Shown here: positions 1 through 9,802 of the stretch, one piece after another
Numbering within the stretch: position 1 is the stretch's first letter
How the letters are laid out: each line of letters begins with the position of its first letter
Source of the DNA: Corynebacterium diphtheriae
GTDB taxonomy: Bacteria > Actinomycetota > Actinomycetes > Mycobacteriales > Mycobacteriaceae
Assembly (NCBI RefSeq): GCF_001457455.1
Contig: NZ_LN831026.1
Location: 1,798,001-1,862,000 of the forward strand
Length of the DNA: 64,000 nt
Direction: 5' to 3'
Translations under genes and position numbers: made by a program
The notes under the pieces: model-generated
Databases searched by the model: none
What the model was told of the DNA's origin: nothing
What the model saw: only the letters and a program-made list of their open reading frames with translations

Positions 1-208
1 GCCCACGCGCGCGCCCTTGGTCAATATCACGCTGGTTCGCGGCAATAATCTCAGCGCTCGCTTCTTCCAACGCCGAGGCAGTGGCAAGAAGCACCGCATT
101 TTTATCAGCGCTGGTCAATTGGGCAACAATCGGCGCTACACGATGAGCGGCACGTGCACATACCATGACCTGCTCGCGTTCTTGGGACCGTACATCGGCG
201 TTATTCAT
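1..208 (-). CDS. proA: Gamma-glutamyl phosphate reductase, N-terminal part (cut by window edge)
   Basis: The reverse strand reads from an ATG at 208 down to base 1 without a stop, giving about 69 residues. They begin MNNADVRSQEREQVMV and contain AAHRVAPIVAQL and EIIAANQRDI, the typical amino end of glutamate-5-semialdehyde dehydrogenase, where the first helices and the AN..D segment precede the NADPH fold. The enzyme reduces gamma-glutamyl phosphate made by ProB in proline synthesis in the cytoplasm. It lies 23 bases downstream of proB on the same strand, so an operon is likely. Catalytic residues lie outside the window. The identification rests on the amino end plus the proB neighbour. Confidence 0.88.
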   Translation of the reverse strand, partial: MNNADVRSQEREQVMVCARAAHRVAPIVAQLTSADKNAVLLATASALEEASAEIIAANQRDIDQGRARG

Positions 209-231
209 AAGCATTTACCGTACCTAAAGCT

Positions 232-1362
232 TTACGCGCGTGACGCGTAATCGGAAAGATAATCAGCATGGACCACGGGACGTTGCAGACCCTCGGGCAG
301 CTGCGCGGTTTGTTTGCCCAGCATGGTGGTGAGCACTGCGGAATCATAGGCCACCTCACCTCGACCAATGATCTCACCTTCTGGGCCTAGGATCTCCACG
401 ATCTCACCAGCGTGGAAATCGCCAATGACCTCGGTAATTCCCACGGCCAGCAGGGAGTTTCCGCCGGCGGTGACTGCGGCGACCGCGCCGGCGTCGATAC
501 GCAATGCACCGCCAGTATCTGCAGCGTACAGCGCCCAAAACTTCCACGCCGATAGGCGATCATCCTTGGGGTAAAACACCGTACCCACCTCAGCATCGCC
601 CAGCGCCTCGGCCACATAATCAGCGGAGGTCAACAAAACGGGCACGCCGCTTCGCGACGCCAACCGCGCAGCCGACACCTTCGACGCCATGCCACCGGTC
701 CCCACGGCCCCACCATCGCCTGCGATCACACCTTTCAGGTCGTTGCCGTCTCTGACTTCAGACACAAATCGTGCCGAAGGATCCGCAGGGTTTTTGTCAT
801 ACAACCCATCTACGTCCGAGAGCAGCACCAATGCGTCCGCGGACACTAGGTGCGACACAATCGCGGCAAGGCGGTCGTTGTCTCCAAAGTGCATCTCAGA
901 GGTTGCAACCGTGTCATTCTCATTAATAACCGGCACTGCGTGTAGCAACCGCAAGCGATCAATAGTGCGCTGCGCATTACGCGCACGATCCCGCTGGCCT
1001 GCGTCGGAGGCCGTTAACAGCACTTGGCCAATCGTGCGGTTATAACGGGCAAAACTATTACCCCACGCATTAGCCAAATGCACCTGCCCCACCGAGGCAG
1101 CAGCTTGCTTTGTTGCCAAATCCTTCGGCCGCGAAGTCAACCCCAATGGAGCCATACCAGCAGCCACAGCACCAGAAGATACAACAATCACGTCGGAACC
1201 GCGCCGCATACGATCTTCTAGAGCCTCCACAATGCGGTCGATACGACCCGGAGAAACCTCAAAATTTTCGCCGGTCAGTGAACTAGAACCAATCTTGACC
1301 ACAATCCGCTTAGCGTTTCTAATCACGTCACGCAGATCGGCGCTACTGTGCTGGGCATTCAT
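232..1362 (-). CDS. proB: Glutamate 5-kinase
   Basis: This 376-residue enzyme phosphorylates glutamate on its gamma-carboxyl group, the first step of proline synthesis. The amino-acid kinase domain spans roughly residues 15-260: the start [11 protein letters not shown], then [11 protein letters not shown], the substrate segment INENDTVA, and [14 protein letters not shown]-terminal PUA domain follows (about 280-370, with ALRIDAGA and [13 protein letters not shown]). The reading frame is open further upstream, but ATG 1362 is chosen because homology starts about there and the upstream part overlaps the small membrane gene. The shape (kinase plus PUA) is that of the proline-feedback-inhibited form. 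It lies between the small membrane gene and proA in one run. Confidence 0.95.
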   Translation of the reverse strand: MNAQHSSADLRDVIRNAKRIVVKIGSSSLTGENFEVSPGRIDRIVEALEDRMRRGSDVIVVSSGAVAAGMAPLGLTSRPKDLATKQAAASVGQVHLANAWGNSFARYNRTIGQVLLTASDAGQRDRARNAQRTIDRLRLLHAVPVINENDTVATSEMHFGDNDRLAAIVSHLVSADALVLLSDVDGLYDKNPADPSARFVSEVRDGNDLKGVIAGDGGAVGTGGMASKVSAARLASRSGVPVLLTSADYVAEALGDAEVGTVFYPKDDRLSAWKFWALYAADTGGALRIDAGAVAAVTAGGNSLLAVGITEVIGDFHAGEIVEILGPEGEIIGRGEVAYDSAVLTTMLGKQTAQLPEGLQRPVVHADYLSDYASRA

Positions 1363-1382
1363 ACCTTGCCATGGTAGAGGCT

Positions 1383-1634
1383 TTAAGGCCCCAGCAACAA
1401 TGTTCCTAGCCCAAAGACCAAGGGGATCCACACCCAAAAGAGCACGAGCCCCACGATCCACATACGACGCGTGCGTGCGCGGTAGGCACAAGCGGCGCCA
1501 CTACCCCACCCCAATAATGGCACCAGCCAAATAAAAGCAGCGCGGACAGAAGTAGGTAACCAACCTTCAGAGACAGCTCCGAGGAGGAAAACTGCTACGG
1601 CCGCACCGTACAACGTCCACGCTGCTTTAATCAT
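1383..1634 (-). CDS. Small membrane protein between obgE and proB
   Basis: This 83-residue protein is very hydrophobic. Segments around residues 5-23 ([19 protein letters not shown]), 30-50 ([21 protein letters not shown]) and 58-80 ([20 protein letters not shown]) look like three membrane helices, with a basic turn RARTRRM between the last two. Its ATG lies 3 bases after the obgE stop and its end is about 20 bases before the proB start, so it is probably translationally coupled in the obgE-proB transcript. I recognise no family and no catalytic motif. The tight packing and clean membrane pattern argue that it is a real gene. Confidence 0.7.
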   Translation of the reverse strand: MIKAAWTLYGAAVAVFLLGAVSEGWLPTSVRAAFIWLVPLLGWGSGAACAYRARTRRMWIVGLVLFWVWIPLVFGLGTLLLGP

Positions 1635-1637
1635 CTG

Positions 1638-3164
1638 CTAGCCTTGCCAGCGATCGCGGTTTGCGGATTCGCGGGTGACCTTCTGGTCATCACCGAAATC
1701 GTATTCGTCGATAAGACCACGGCGAACCTGAGACGCGCGCTTACGCTCTTGTGCCGAGACACGCGTATTGCGCTCGAGGCGCATATCTGTACCACGTCCA
1801 GACATCTGGACTTCCACGCCCGCTGCAGTGGTGGGCTCCCATTCGAAAGACACCTCGCCAATGGTCACGGTGCAGCCTGCACGCGCCCCTTTCTTCCACA
1901 GCGCATCCTCCACACCCATGCGTGCGAGGCGGTCCGCTAGGTAGCCCACGGCTTCGTCGTTTTCAAAATCGGTTTGGATGATCCAGCGCTCCGGTTTCTC
2001 ACCAACAACGAGGTAGCCGTTTTCGACCTGTGGATCCTCCAGGATCTCAAAGTCTTTGTTCTTCTTGCGGGCATCCACAGCCTGCGGGCGGACCACGATA
2101 CGCTCTTCCACTTTTTGCTTCGGGCGCTTCTTGCGAGATTGCTGCACCAAATCCAGCATCGCGTATTTCAGTGGATCAAGGCCTTTGCGGGCAACCGCAG
2201 AGATAATAAAGACCGGCCAGCCAAACTTCTCCTCAATGTCTTCTTTGAGGAACTCTGCAAGCTCAAGGGCATCGGGAATATCAGCCTTATTCAAAATAAC
2301 GATACGGGCGCGTTCACGCAGATCACCTAGGCTGGTGTCTTCATCCAACGCCGATTGATACGCTGCGAGTTCTTCCTCGAGCGCCTCAATATCGGAGATC
2401 GGATCACGACCAGGCTCAAGAGTTGCAGCGTCTACCACATGCGCCAGCACGGCCGTGCGCTCAATGTGGCGCAAGAAGTCCAAGCCAAGCCCCTTACCCT
2501 GAGAAGCACCAGGAATAAGACCAGGAACATCGGCAATGGTGAAGGCATCATTGCCCATGTCCACCACGCCGAGATTAGGCTGCAGGGTAGTAAATGGGTA
2601 ATCGCCGATCTTTGGTTTTGCAGCAGACATCACAGAGATCAGCGAGGACTTACCTGCACTAGGGAATCCCACCAAACCGATGTCTGCCATGGACTTCAGC
2701 TCGAGGATCACGTCGTGTTGTTCGCCGGGTTCACCTTTGAGAGCAAAGCCTGGTGCCTTACGCGCAGCGGAGGCCAGTGCTGCATTGCCCAATCCACCAA
2801 AGCCGCCCTTGGCTGCGATGAAGGTCATGCCAGGGGATGTGAGATCGGCAAGCGTCTCACCTGATTCGCTCATGACGACGGTGCCAGCGGGGACCTCCAA
2901 TACGAGGTCTTGGCCGCGAGCACCGTTGCGGTGGTCGCCGGCACCGTTAGCACCGCGCTGGGCTTTCAGGTGTGGGCGGTAATGCAGATCGAGGAGGGTA
3001 TGTGCTTGTGGGGAGACGGTGAGGATAATATCGCCGCCGTGTCCGCCATTGCCACCATCTGGGCCGCCGAGGGGCTTGAACTTCTCGCGGTGCACAGAAG
3101 CACAGCCGTTGCCGCCGTCGCCTGCTTCAAGGTGTAGGACCACGCGGTCTACGAAACGTGCCAT
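1638..3164 (-). CDS. obgE: GTPase Obg (ribosome assembly and stress)
   Basis: This 508-residue GTPase acts in late 50S assembly and growth control. The glycine-rich Obg domain occupies about residues 1-158 ([31 protein letters not shown]). The G domain follows with the P-loop [12 protein letters not shown], switch region [16 protein letters not shown] and the base-recognition motif NKAD. A C-terminal OCT-type domain and a charged tail (RERNTRVS-like region to RDRWQG) end it. ATG 3164 is preferred over an upstream in-frame start at 3227 because [18 protein letters not shown] is the usual amino end; GGAAGG lies about 12 bases upstream. It follows rpmA after a terminator, so it may have its own promoter. 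Confidence 0.96.
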   Translation of the reverse strand: MARFVDRVVLHLEAGDGGNGCASVHREKFKPLGGPDGGNGGHGGDIILTVSPQAHTLLDLHYRPHLKAQRGANGAGDHRNGARGQDLVLEVPAGTVVMSESGETLADLTSPGMTFIAAKGGFGGLGNAALASAARKAPGFALKGEPGEQHDVILELKSMADIGLVGFPSAGKSSLISVMSAAKPKIGDYPFTTLQPNLGVVDMGNDAFTIADVPGLIPGASQGKGLGLDFLRHIERTAVLAHVVDAATLEPGRDPISDIEALEEELAAYQSALDEDTSLGDLRERARIVILNKADIPDALELAEFLKEDIEEKFGWPVFIISAVARKGLDPLKYAMLDLVQQSRKKRPKQKVEERIVVRPQAVDARKKNKDFEILEDPQVENGYLVVGEKPERWIIQTDFENDEAVGYLADRLARMGVEDALWKKGARAGCTVTIGEVSFEWEPTTAAGVEVQMSGRGTDMRLERNTRVSAQERKRASQVRRGLIDEYDFGDDQKVTRESANRDRWQG

Positions 3165-3249
3165 TAGTGTTTGTTGCCTTCCTTTATTGCTCCCCCGAGG
3201 AGCATTACTCACCCATGTGTGAGTCATAGCTTAGTAAAAAATGCTGAGT

Positions 3250-3302
3250 AAAAACACAAACACCCAGCCAGCTTCTGACAAATCAGAAATGCTGCCCGGG
3301 TG
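3250..3302 (-). terminator. Terminator after rpmA
   Basis: On the minus strand, an interrupted stem pairs CACCC with GGGTG, CAGC with GCTG and TTCTGA with TCAGAA around a CAAA loop (3261-3302), followed by the T-rich run TGTTTGTGTTTTT. It lies between the rpmA stop and obgE. Confidence 0.75.
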
Positions 3303-3325
3303 CTGTAAAGAGAATGATGTAAGAC

Positions 3326-3592
3326 TTAGGCGTCTACAGTCTCGTTCTCAACAATGTTGACCAGACGACGGTTGCGCTTGGTGATGAACTCAACAGCGCC
3401 TGCCTTCAGTGCGAACAGAGTGTCGTCGCCACCGCGTCCGACGTTCTCACCTGGGTGGAACTTGGTGCCACGCTGACGAACGAGGATCTCGCCGGCGTTG
3501 ACCTGCTGGCCACCGAATCGCTTAACACCAAGGCGCTTTGCCTCAGAGTCACGACCGTTGCTGGAGCTTGATGCACCCTTCTTGTGTGCCAT
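3326..3592 (-). CDS. rpmA: 50S ribosomal protein L27
   Basis: This 88-residue protein has the conserved L27 amino end [22 protein letters not shown], then [19 protein letters not shown] and [19 protein letters not shown]27 reaches toward the peptidyl transferase centre of the large subunit. There is no Firmicutes-type cleavable leader before MAHKKG, so the mature amino end is encoded directly. The gene follows rplU by 40 bases, the usual rplU-rpmA pair, and ends in a terminator. Confidence 0.98.
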   Translation of the reverse strand: MAHKKGASSSSNGRDSEAKRLGVKRFGGQQVNAGEILVRQRGTKFHPGENVGRGGDDTLFALKAGAVEFITKRNRRLVNIVENETVDA

Positions 3593-3632
3593 GTGGTTTT
3601 CCCTCCTTCAGGAAATATGAAGCCGGTGAGGC

Positions 3633-3938
3633 TTACTTGATGCCGGTGATCTTGAGAACCGTCAACTGCTGGCGGTGTCCCTGACGCTTCTTGTAACCGG
3701 TCTTGTTCTTGTACTTCAGAATCTTGATCTTAGGGCCCTTAACGGCCTCTACGATCTCAGCGGTGACGCTCACCTTAGCGAGGTCAGCTGCCTTGGTGGT
3801 TACATCTGCGCCATCGACGAGCAGAATCGGGGTGAGAGCCACGGACGAACCCGGCTCACCCTCGATCTTCTCGACCTTGACGAAGTCACCTTCGGCAACC
3901 TTGTACTGCTTGCCGCCGGTCTTGACGATCGCGTACAT
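3633..3938 (-). CDS. rplU: 50S ribosomal protein L21
   Basis: This 101-residue protein starts [18 protein letters not shown] and ends with [20 protein letters not shown], both hallmark L21 segments. L21 binds 23S rRNA in the large subunit. It is the first gene of the rplU-rpmA pair and lies 174 bases downstream of rne. That gap (3939-4112) is AT-rich and presumably holds the promoter of the ribosomal pair; I see no clear structured autoregulatory leader in it. Confidence 0.98.
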   Translation of the reverse strand: MYAIVKTGGKQYKVAEGDFVKVEKIEGEPGSSVALTPILLVDGADVTTKAADLAKVSVTAEIVEAVKGPKIKILKYKNKTGYKKRQGHRQQLTVLKITGIK

Positions 3939-4112
3939 ACGAGGGCTACCCCTTATCTATACTCGGCTCAGTTTGTAAGCATTGTGCCCACAAGACTGAA
4001 TTGGACTTACGTTTTTACATTTGCGTTTTAAGCATCAAACACATACGGCTATCTGGCCTAAAACAGCGACTGTCAAAGACTACCCTTTAACACACGCAAA
4101 AGACAAACTGAG

Positions 4113-7013
4113 TTAACGGCGCGGTGCGCGTCGTGAAGCACGACGGCGTCCCCGACCACCCTGAGATGATGCAGAAACCTCATGCTTGTCTTCCACTACC
4201 GGCTCCGTTTGCACTGGCTGAGCAGACATTTTCTTACGCACAGCGCGACGGCGACCACGGGAGGATTCAACAGTTTCCGTTGGCGCTACCACCTCGGGGG
4301 TAGCCTCCACTACCGTGCGTCGCACAGCTCGACGACGACCACGCGAGCTTACTTTCTCCACGACAACCTCAGGTTCTGGCTTTTCAAAATCTGCCTTGCG
4401 CGGCGGCACATCGGAGACGGAATTGCCACGGGTCTTACGCTTACGGCGTGGAGAACGCTCAAACTCTTCCACTGCCTCGGCATAAGTCTGTGGCTTTTCT
4501 TCTAGCGGCAAATAGTCCGATCCGGAAGGCTCGTCAGGATCCTCCTCATAAGCACGATCCAGCGCAGCGCTAACGATGTTCATCACGTCGTCGTCGGCAG
4601 GAGCTGGTGCCACTTCAGGCTCTGGCTGTGGATCGTCCTCAATTACCACTGCGGCGACGAGGTCTTCGATACTGACCTTCTTCTTTTCCTCGTGCATGGC
4701 AACGGCCGCCGGATGCTCGGATGGGGTGTGGTTCTTGTTCTTCTTGCGTTCATTGCGAGCACGATGAGACTTTTCCATTGCCACATCGGCATCGCGCTGC
4801 TCGACGGGATCGTCGTGGATGATTACACCACGGCCTTCACAGTGTGGGCATTCGGTAGCAAACGTTTCAAGCAACCCAGTGCCCAAGCGTTTGCGGGTCA
4901 TCTGGACGAGGCCTAACGACGTCACCTCGGATACTTGGTGGCGCGTCCGGTCGCGTCCTAGCGCTTCGGTGAGGCGACGCAGCACCAAGTCCTGATTTTC
5001 CGGCAAAACCATGTCAATGAAATCAACCACGATCATGCCGCCGAGGTCGCGCAGACGCATCTGGCGAACGATCTCTTCTGCGGCCTCCAGGTTGTTCTTG
5101 GTCACGGTCTCTTCGAGGTTTCCGCCCGCACCGGTGAACTTGCCTGTGTTCACGTCGATCACCGTCATGGCTTCGGTGCGGTCGATCACCAAGGTGCCAC
5201 CAGATGGCAGCCAAACCTTTCGTGACAGTGCCTTTTTAATCTGCTCGTTGACGCGGTGCACCTCGAAGGCGTCACGTCCCTCATGCTCGCTGCGGTCAAA
5301 ACGCACCAAGCGATCCAACAAGTCTGGGGCAACCGACTGCACATACGCGTGAACCGTGTTCCATGCACGATCACCATCGATAACCAAGGAGGTGAAATCT
5401 TCATTGAAGAGATCACGCACCACTTTGACGAGCATGTTGGGCTCTTCATACATGGTCACCGGCTTGGCACCCTTGGAAGCTTTTTCTTCCTCGGTGCGCT
5501 GCTGGATCTTATCCCAGAGCTTGTGCAAGCGTTTGACGTCTGCACCGATCGCCTCTGCAGAAACGTTTTCGGCGGCAGTTCGGATGATGGCACCGCCGTC
5601 GTGAGGCACGACCTCCTTGAGGATTTCCTTCAAACGCTTACGCTCAGGAGCTGGAAGCTTGCGGGAAATCCCTGCAGTGCGTCCACCAGGAACGTACACC
5701 AAGTAGCGTCCCGCGAAAGAAATCTGCGTAGTAAGGCGAGCACCCTTGTGTCCAATAGGATCTTTAGCAACTTGGACGAGCACCTGGTCACCGGATTTCA
5801 GGGCTTGCTCGATACGACGGCCTCGCCCACCAAGGCCTGCGGCACGCCAGTCCACCTCGCCCGCGTAAAGCACACCGTTGCGACCCTTTCCGATGTCGAT
5901 GAAGGCAGCTTCCATGCTGGGCAGGACGTTTTGCACGCGACCAAGATAGATGTTGCCGATCATCGAGGCCTGGGCCTCACTGGTAACAAAGTGCTCAACG
6001 AGCATTCCATCTTCAAGCACACCAACTTGGGTCACCATGCCATGGTGGTCTACACGATCGCGCTCACGTACCACCATCGTGCGCGTGACAGATTCGCGAC
6101 GTGCTAGGAACTCGGCCTCAGAAACGATGTGGCGCTTCTTTTTCGACTCTTCACGCAGCTCCGCGCGGCGACGACGCTGTGCTTCCAAACGAGTGGAGCC
6201 TTTAATACCTACTGGCTCGGTGATTTCTTCGGATTCGTGCTCGTCAGCATCTTCTGTTTCAACAATCTCAGCTGAGTCATCTGCACCCTTGCCACGACCA
6301 GCGCCACGACGACCGCGACGACGACGCTTAGCGTGAGTGGAGTCGTCGTCAGTGTCGTCTTCCCCATCCTCGTCGTCTTCTACTTCTTCGAGCTCTTTAT
6401 CAACGACCGTGGGCGCGATAAACAGCGGAACGCTATAGGACACGCTCGCCGGCGCAGGTGCAGATTCCGGCTCAACGTCCTCGAGCGGCTCCGCTTCTTT
6501 TTCGAACTCGATAACCTCGTGGAGGTCCTCTACCTCCACCGAACGCTGACTTAGTTCGCGCTCAACCTGCCGCTTAATCTGCTCGACCTCGTTATCCACG
6601 TTCTTTTCCACGCGGTAGCGCAGCTTCTCTTCCTCAGAATCCACTACACGATGCTCGTTCGCCGCCGCTTCTTCCAAGTCGCGGTTGACCTTGGCTTCGA
6701 TCTGCGCAATCTCATTTTCCACGTTCTTTTCCACGCGGTGGCGCAACTTCTCATCTACTTCCGGTTGCGCTGGAACGAAAGAGTCGAGCAGCTGATTAGC
6801 TTCTTGGTTACTCAACGTCGACTGCGCTACTTTTTTCAGTCCCATGGTTGCCAACTGCGCGATGAGCTCTTTAGATGCAACACCTAGCTGCTTGGCCAGA
6901 ATGTGCACACGGATTTTTTCGCCGATAATCGAGCGATCCAATGCAGCTATCGCTTGGCCAATCGGCGAAGATACAGCTTGGTTTTTGGTTGTTTTCTTGG
7001 ACTTTTCAGCCAC
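4113..7013 (-). CDS. rne: Ribonuclease E/G family protein
   Basis: This about 966-residue endoribonuclease starts mRNA decay and processes rRNA and tRNA. The order is: an amino-terminal segment (about 32-80) resembling the IF2-N fold (IRVHILAKQLGVASKELI); two copies of a charged 27-residue coiled repeat (about 88-114 and 129-155); an acidic and basic linker; then the catalytic core with the S1 region (IGNIYLGRVQNVLPSMEAAF), catalytic aspartates in VIDVNTGKFTG and VDFIDM, and the zinc-link CPHCEGRG. The C-terminal tail carries three GRRRA(V/S)R repeats, probably RNA- or protein-binding. GTG 7013 is preferred because AGGAG lies 9 bases before it; an in-frame GTG at 7043 would add 10 residues. 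ndk lies upstream and rplU downstream. Confidence 0.93.
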   Translation of the reverse strand: MAEKSKKTTKNQAVSSPIGQAIAALDRSIIGEKIRVHILAKQLGVASKELIAQLATMGLKKVAQSTLSNQEANQLLDSFVPAQPEVDEKLRHRVEKNVENEIAQIEAKVNRDLEEAAANEHRVVDSEEEKLRYRVEKNVDNEVEQIKRQVERELSQRSVEVEDLHEVIEFEKEAEPLEDVEPESAPAPASVSYSVPLFIAPTVVDKELEEVEDDEDGEDDTDDDSTHAKRRRRGRRGAGRGKGADDSAEIVETEDADEHESEEITEPVGIKGSTRLEAQRRRRAELREESKKKRHIVSEAEFLARRESVTRTMVVRERDRVDHHGMVTQVGVLEDGMLVEHFVTSEAQASMIGNIYLGRVQNVLPSMEAAFIDIGKGRNGVLYAGEVDWRAAGLGGRGRRIEQALKSGDQVLVQVAKDPIGHKGARLTTQISFAGRYLVYVPGGRTAGISRKLPAPERKRLKEILKEVVPHDGGAIIRTAAENVSAEAIGADVKRLHKLWDKIQQRTEEEKASKGAKPVTMYEEPNMLVKVVRDLFNEDFTSLVIDGDRAWNTVHAYVQSVAPDLLDRLVRFDRSEHEGRDAFEVHRVNEQIKKALSRKVWLPSGGTLVIDRTEAMTVIDVNTGKFTGAGGNLEETVTKNNLEAAEEIVRQMRLRDLGGMIVVDFIDMVLPENQDLVLRRLTEALGRDRTRHQVSEVTSLGLVQMTRKRLGTGLLETFATECPHCEGRGVIIHDDPVEQRDADVAMEKSHRARNERKKNKNHTPSEHPAAVAMHEEKKKVSIEDLVAAVVIEDDPQPEPEVAPAPADDDVMNIVSAALDRAYEEDPDEPSGSDYLPLEEKPQTYAEAVEEFERSPRRKRKTRGNSVSDVPPRKADFEKPEPEVVVEKVSSRGRRRAVRRTVVEATPEVVAPTETVESSRGRRRAVRKKMSAQPVQTEPVVEDKHEVSASSQGGRGRRRASRRAPRR

Positions 7014-7247
7014 AGAACTTTTCTCCTGATACTTCTCGCCCACAGCCGTTGATGATCCGGGCGCTGATGCTCTCTTTCAGAGGCACCGCCGCCGCACAGA
7101 CAGCTCGAACAGCTCGTGGTTTTTTGATGTTTAGTTGTAAAAATCTTGGCGTTTATCACAGCGAGCTCGTCTCGCTGATGTCTTACCAATTATCCATTGT
7201 GACACATCGGTGACGAAAAGTTCAGGCATGCTTGCTCACAAAGCAAA

Positions 7248-7290
7248 GAGGGAGCATGCACGGGGTGTGCACGCTCCCTCAAAGTAAGTG
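7248..7290 (-). terminator. Terminator after ndk
   Basis: GAGGGAGC pairs with GCTCCCTC and the inner TGCAC with GTGCA (7248-7280). The hairpin lies just beyond the ndk stop on its strand and is followed by TTTGCTTTG. Confidence 0.75.
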
Positions 7291-7294
7291 TTTT

Positions 7295-7705
7295 TTACAG
7301 GTTAGGGAACCAGATGGAGATCTCGCGCTCGGCGGACTCTGGGGAGTCGGAACCGTGAACCACGTTGGTGGACACCTCAAGAGCGAAGTCGCCGCGGATG
7401 GTACCTGGGGTTGCCTTAGCAACTGGGTCGGTGCCACCAGCAAGTTGGCGCCATGCCTCGATAGCGCGTGGGCCCTCAACAACGCCAGCGATCAGTGGTG
7501 CGGAGGTGATGAAGTTCACCAGCTCACCGAAGAATGGCTTGTCAGCGTGCTCTGCATAGTGCTTCTCAGCAGTCTCGTGGTCTGCAACGCGCAGGTCAAG
7601 AGCGGAGAATTTCAGGCCTTTGCGCTCGATGCGGGCGATGATTTCACCGATGAGGCCGCGCTCAACGCCGTCTGGCTTGATCAGAATCAGGGTACGTTCA
7701 GTCAT
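7295..7705 (-). CDS. ndk: Nucleoside diphosphate kinase
   Basis: This 136-residue enzyme transfers the gamma-phosphate of ATP to other nucleoside diphosphates through a phosphohistidine. It begins [31 protein letters not shown] and [17 protein letters not shown] follow, and the active histidine sits in [16 protein letters not shown]. The length is normal for the family. ATG 7705 is chosen; a -10-like TACACT ends 8 bases before it and no Shine-Dalgarno is visible, suggesting a leaderless mRNA. The valS-folC-DUF4233 run lies upstream on the same strand, 190 bases away. Confidence 0.97.
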   Translation of the reverse strand: MTERTLILIKPDGVERGLIGEIIARIERKGLKFSALDLRVADHETAEKHYAEHADKPFFGELVNFITSAPLIAGVVEGPRAIEAWRQLAGGTDPVAKATPGTIRGDFALEVSTNVVHGSDSPESAEREISIWFPNL

Positions 7706-7713
7706 GGTTGGAT

Positions 7714-7719
7714 AGTGTA
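7714..7719 (-). promoter_or_regulatory. Probable -10 element of ndk (leaderless)
   Basis: TACACT on the minus strand ends 8 bases before the ndk ATG. That spacing puts transcription start at or next to the start codon. Not tested experimentally. Confidence 0.45.
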
Positions 7720-7895
7720 GCCAACGCAACGGCGGCGTTCACAATCACACTTCTTGCCCCAGTAGAACGCCTAGCACGCCCGCATTTCGGTGCGATTGCA
7801 GCCGTCGATAATGCCAACTCCTAGGATTTACCGTCCTAGGTTCATTCCAGCTGCACGGTAAGGACTATTCCGTGTTCGTACAGCCGGTGAACTAA

Positions 7896-8309
7896 CTACA
7901 AATGCTGGGTGGTGAGCAACCCGCGCTTCATGCGCTCAATGAGGTTCTTTCGCAGGTACAGCAAGTACCACCACACTGCGATGTACACGATGGCCATGAT
8001 GCCCATGGACACGTGGACGAAAAATCCCGCCAGCGCAAACACCTGAATAGCGATGTTCGCTCCTAGCGCCCATTTCTTTCCTTGGAGGAAAGACAATAGC
8101 AACATCACGGTGGATACCGCAGTAACGTACACCCAGTTTGGAGTGGTCCAATATGCGCCGTTATCAACGCGCAGGATCACGGTGAGAACGAGATAGAAGG
8201 AGATGGCCTCCATCATCATCGTTCCAGCCATGACTCCGCGAAGACCTTTCATGGGGTCTTTCACCGGCGCATGTCCTGGACCTAACGGTCCATATTGCTC
8301 ATCACTCAT
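7896..8309 (-). CDS. DUF4233 membrane protein
   Basis: This 137-residue protein has four predicted membrane helices: about 24-44 (LRGVMAGTMMMEAISFYLVL), 57-74, 83-102 (ALGANIAIQVFALAGFFVHV) and 104-120 (MGIMAIVYIAVWWYLLYL). It has a cytosolic amino end [13 protein letters not shown] and a basic end. It matches the actinobacterial DUF4233 family that sits directly after folC (Rv2446c in M. tuberculosis, from memory). Its ATG overlaps the folC stop by 4 bases, so translation is coupled. The function is unknown; the constant link with folC and valS is the only clue. Confidence 0.85.
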   Translation of the reverse strand: MSDEQYGPLGPGHAPVKDPMKGLRGVMAGTMMMEAISFYLVLTVILRVDNGAYWTTPNWVYVTAVSTVMLLLSFLQGKKWALGANIAIQVFALAGFFVHVSMGIMAIVYIAVWWYLLYLRKNLIERMKRGLLTTQHL

Positions 8310-9802
8310 ACGGGGTCCTTTCCAAACAGGGTACGGGCCTCACCCGCAGTGACCACAGAGCCTGTGACGATTACACCGGAACCGGATTGCACCTCGGTAT
8401 CTTCGGCGAGTTCCACTGCCAGTTCGACTGCCGACGGCAGCGAGTACGCCACGTGCACGCGTTCTTCGCCAAAGATGTTGCGTGCTTCCTCGGCGAGGTC
8501 GTCGGCAGCAAGAGCGCGTGGCGAGGAGTTGGTGGTCACCACGATCTCGGATAGATGAGGTTCCAGGGCACGCAACACGCCCACGTAGTCTTTGTCGCCA
8601 AGCACTGCTACCACGCCAATGAGGCGCGAGAAATCGAAGTCACGCTCCAAGGCTTTGCCCAATGCGGCAGCACCGTGAGGGTTGTGGGCAGCGTCGATAA
8701 ATACCGTGGGAGCAGTGCGCACCCGCTCGAGACGACCTGGGGACTGCACGGTAGCAAAACCTTCGCGAACCGTATCAAGGTCTAGCTGGCGGCCAGCACC
8801 CGCACCGAAGAAAGCCTCCACAGCAGCCAAGGCGGTCGCTGCGTTGCGGGCTTGGTGCTCGCCAGAAAGTGGCAAGAAGATGTCAGGGTACTCGCCACCT
8901 AGGCCACGAATACTGATCTGTTGACCACCAACCGCGATAGCAGCATCCATCACCCCAAATTCCACACCGGCGCGCGCCACAGAAGCATCCACGCTCACGG
9001 CCTGTTCAAGGATCACGTTCATCGCCGCGGGATCTTGCTCCGCAACGATAGCGACGTTATCCGGCGGGGTCAGCAGGTCGGAGGCATCCCAACGGGACTT
9101 GATGATGCCAGCTTTTTCAGCAGCGATTTTCTCGATGGTATCTCCAAGAAAATCAGTGTGGTCCAGCCCCACGGGCATAACCACAGCAACATCAGAATTG
9201 ATCACATTGGTGGCATCCCAGCGACCACCCATGCCCACTTCCACCACTGCAACGTCCACTGGTGCGTCTGCAAACGCAGCGTAGGCCATGGCCGTGAGCA
9301 CTTCGAACTTGCTCATCTTGGGGCCACCGTTGGCCTCAGAATGAGCGTCGACCATCTCCACATAGGGTTTGATCTCGTTCCACGTACGTACGTAGTCACG
9401 TGGGTGGATCGGCTGGCCGTCGATAGCAATGCGTTCGGTGACCAGCTGAAGGTGCGGGCTGGTGGTGCGTCCCGTGCGACGGTGGAAAGCACGCATGAGG
9501 GATTCGATCATGCGTACCGTCGATGTTTTGCCGTTGGTTCCGGCTACGTGAATAGCCGGAAACGCATGTTCTGGATGACCCAGCAGATCCATCAACATCT
9601 CCACGCGCTCGAGCGTGGGGTCAATTTTGACCTCGGACCAGCGCTGGTCCAGCTCCGCTTCGACGGTGGCCAAATCCATGAGGTCATCGGCCGTGATCTC
9701 GCGCGGGGCGGGTGCTTCGGTGTCCGCGTTGACGTCGATAGGCAGCGATAGGCCAGTCTCGTTCAGGGAGACTTCTCCGAGGTGGAGATCCTCGTCTTTC
9801 AC
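8306..9802 (-). CDS. folC: Folylpolyglutamate synthase / dihydrofolate synthase
   Basis: This 498-residue Mur-ligase-type enzyme adds glutamate to dihydropteroate or folates using ATP. The P-loop is [17 protein letters not shown] (about residues 84-100). The substrate segment [13 protein letters not shown] follows, then [24 protein letters not shown] with the carbamylated-lysine region. The C-terminal domain contains [12 protein letters not shown]. The first 45 residues are acidic and poorly conserved. Its start overlaps the valS stop by 4 bases (ATGA) and its stop overlaps the DUF4233 gene, so valS-folC-DUF4233 is one translationally coupled unit. It links functionally to the p-aminobenzoate fusion at 16.3-18.8 kb. 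Confidence 0.95.
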   Translation of the reverse strand: MKDEDLHLGEVSLNETGLSLPIDVNADTEAPAPREITADDLMDLATVEAELDQRWSEVKIDPTLERVEMLMDLLGHPEHAFPAIHVAGTNGKTSTVRMIESLMRAFHRRTGRTTSPHLQLVTERIAIDGQPIHPRDYVRTWNEIKPYVEMVDAHSEANGGPKMSKFEVLTAMAYAAFADAPVDVAVVEVGMGGRWDATNVINSDVAVVMPVGLDHTDFLGDTIEKIAAEKAGIIKSRWDASDLLTPPDNVAIVAEQDPAAMNVILEQAVSVDASVARAGVEFGVMDAAIAVGGQQISIRGLGGEYPDIFLPLSGEHQARNAATALAAVEAFFGAGAGRQLDLDTVREGFATVQSPGRLERVRTAPTVFIDAAHNPHGAAALGKALERDFDFSRLIGVVAVLGDKDYVGVLRALEPHLSEIVVTTNSSPRALAADDLAEEARNIFGEERVHVAYSLPSAVELAVELAEDTEVQSGSGVIVTGSVVTAGEARTLFGKDPV

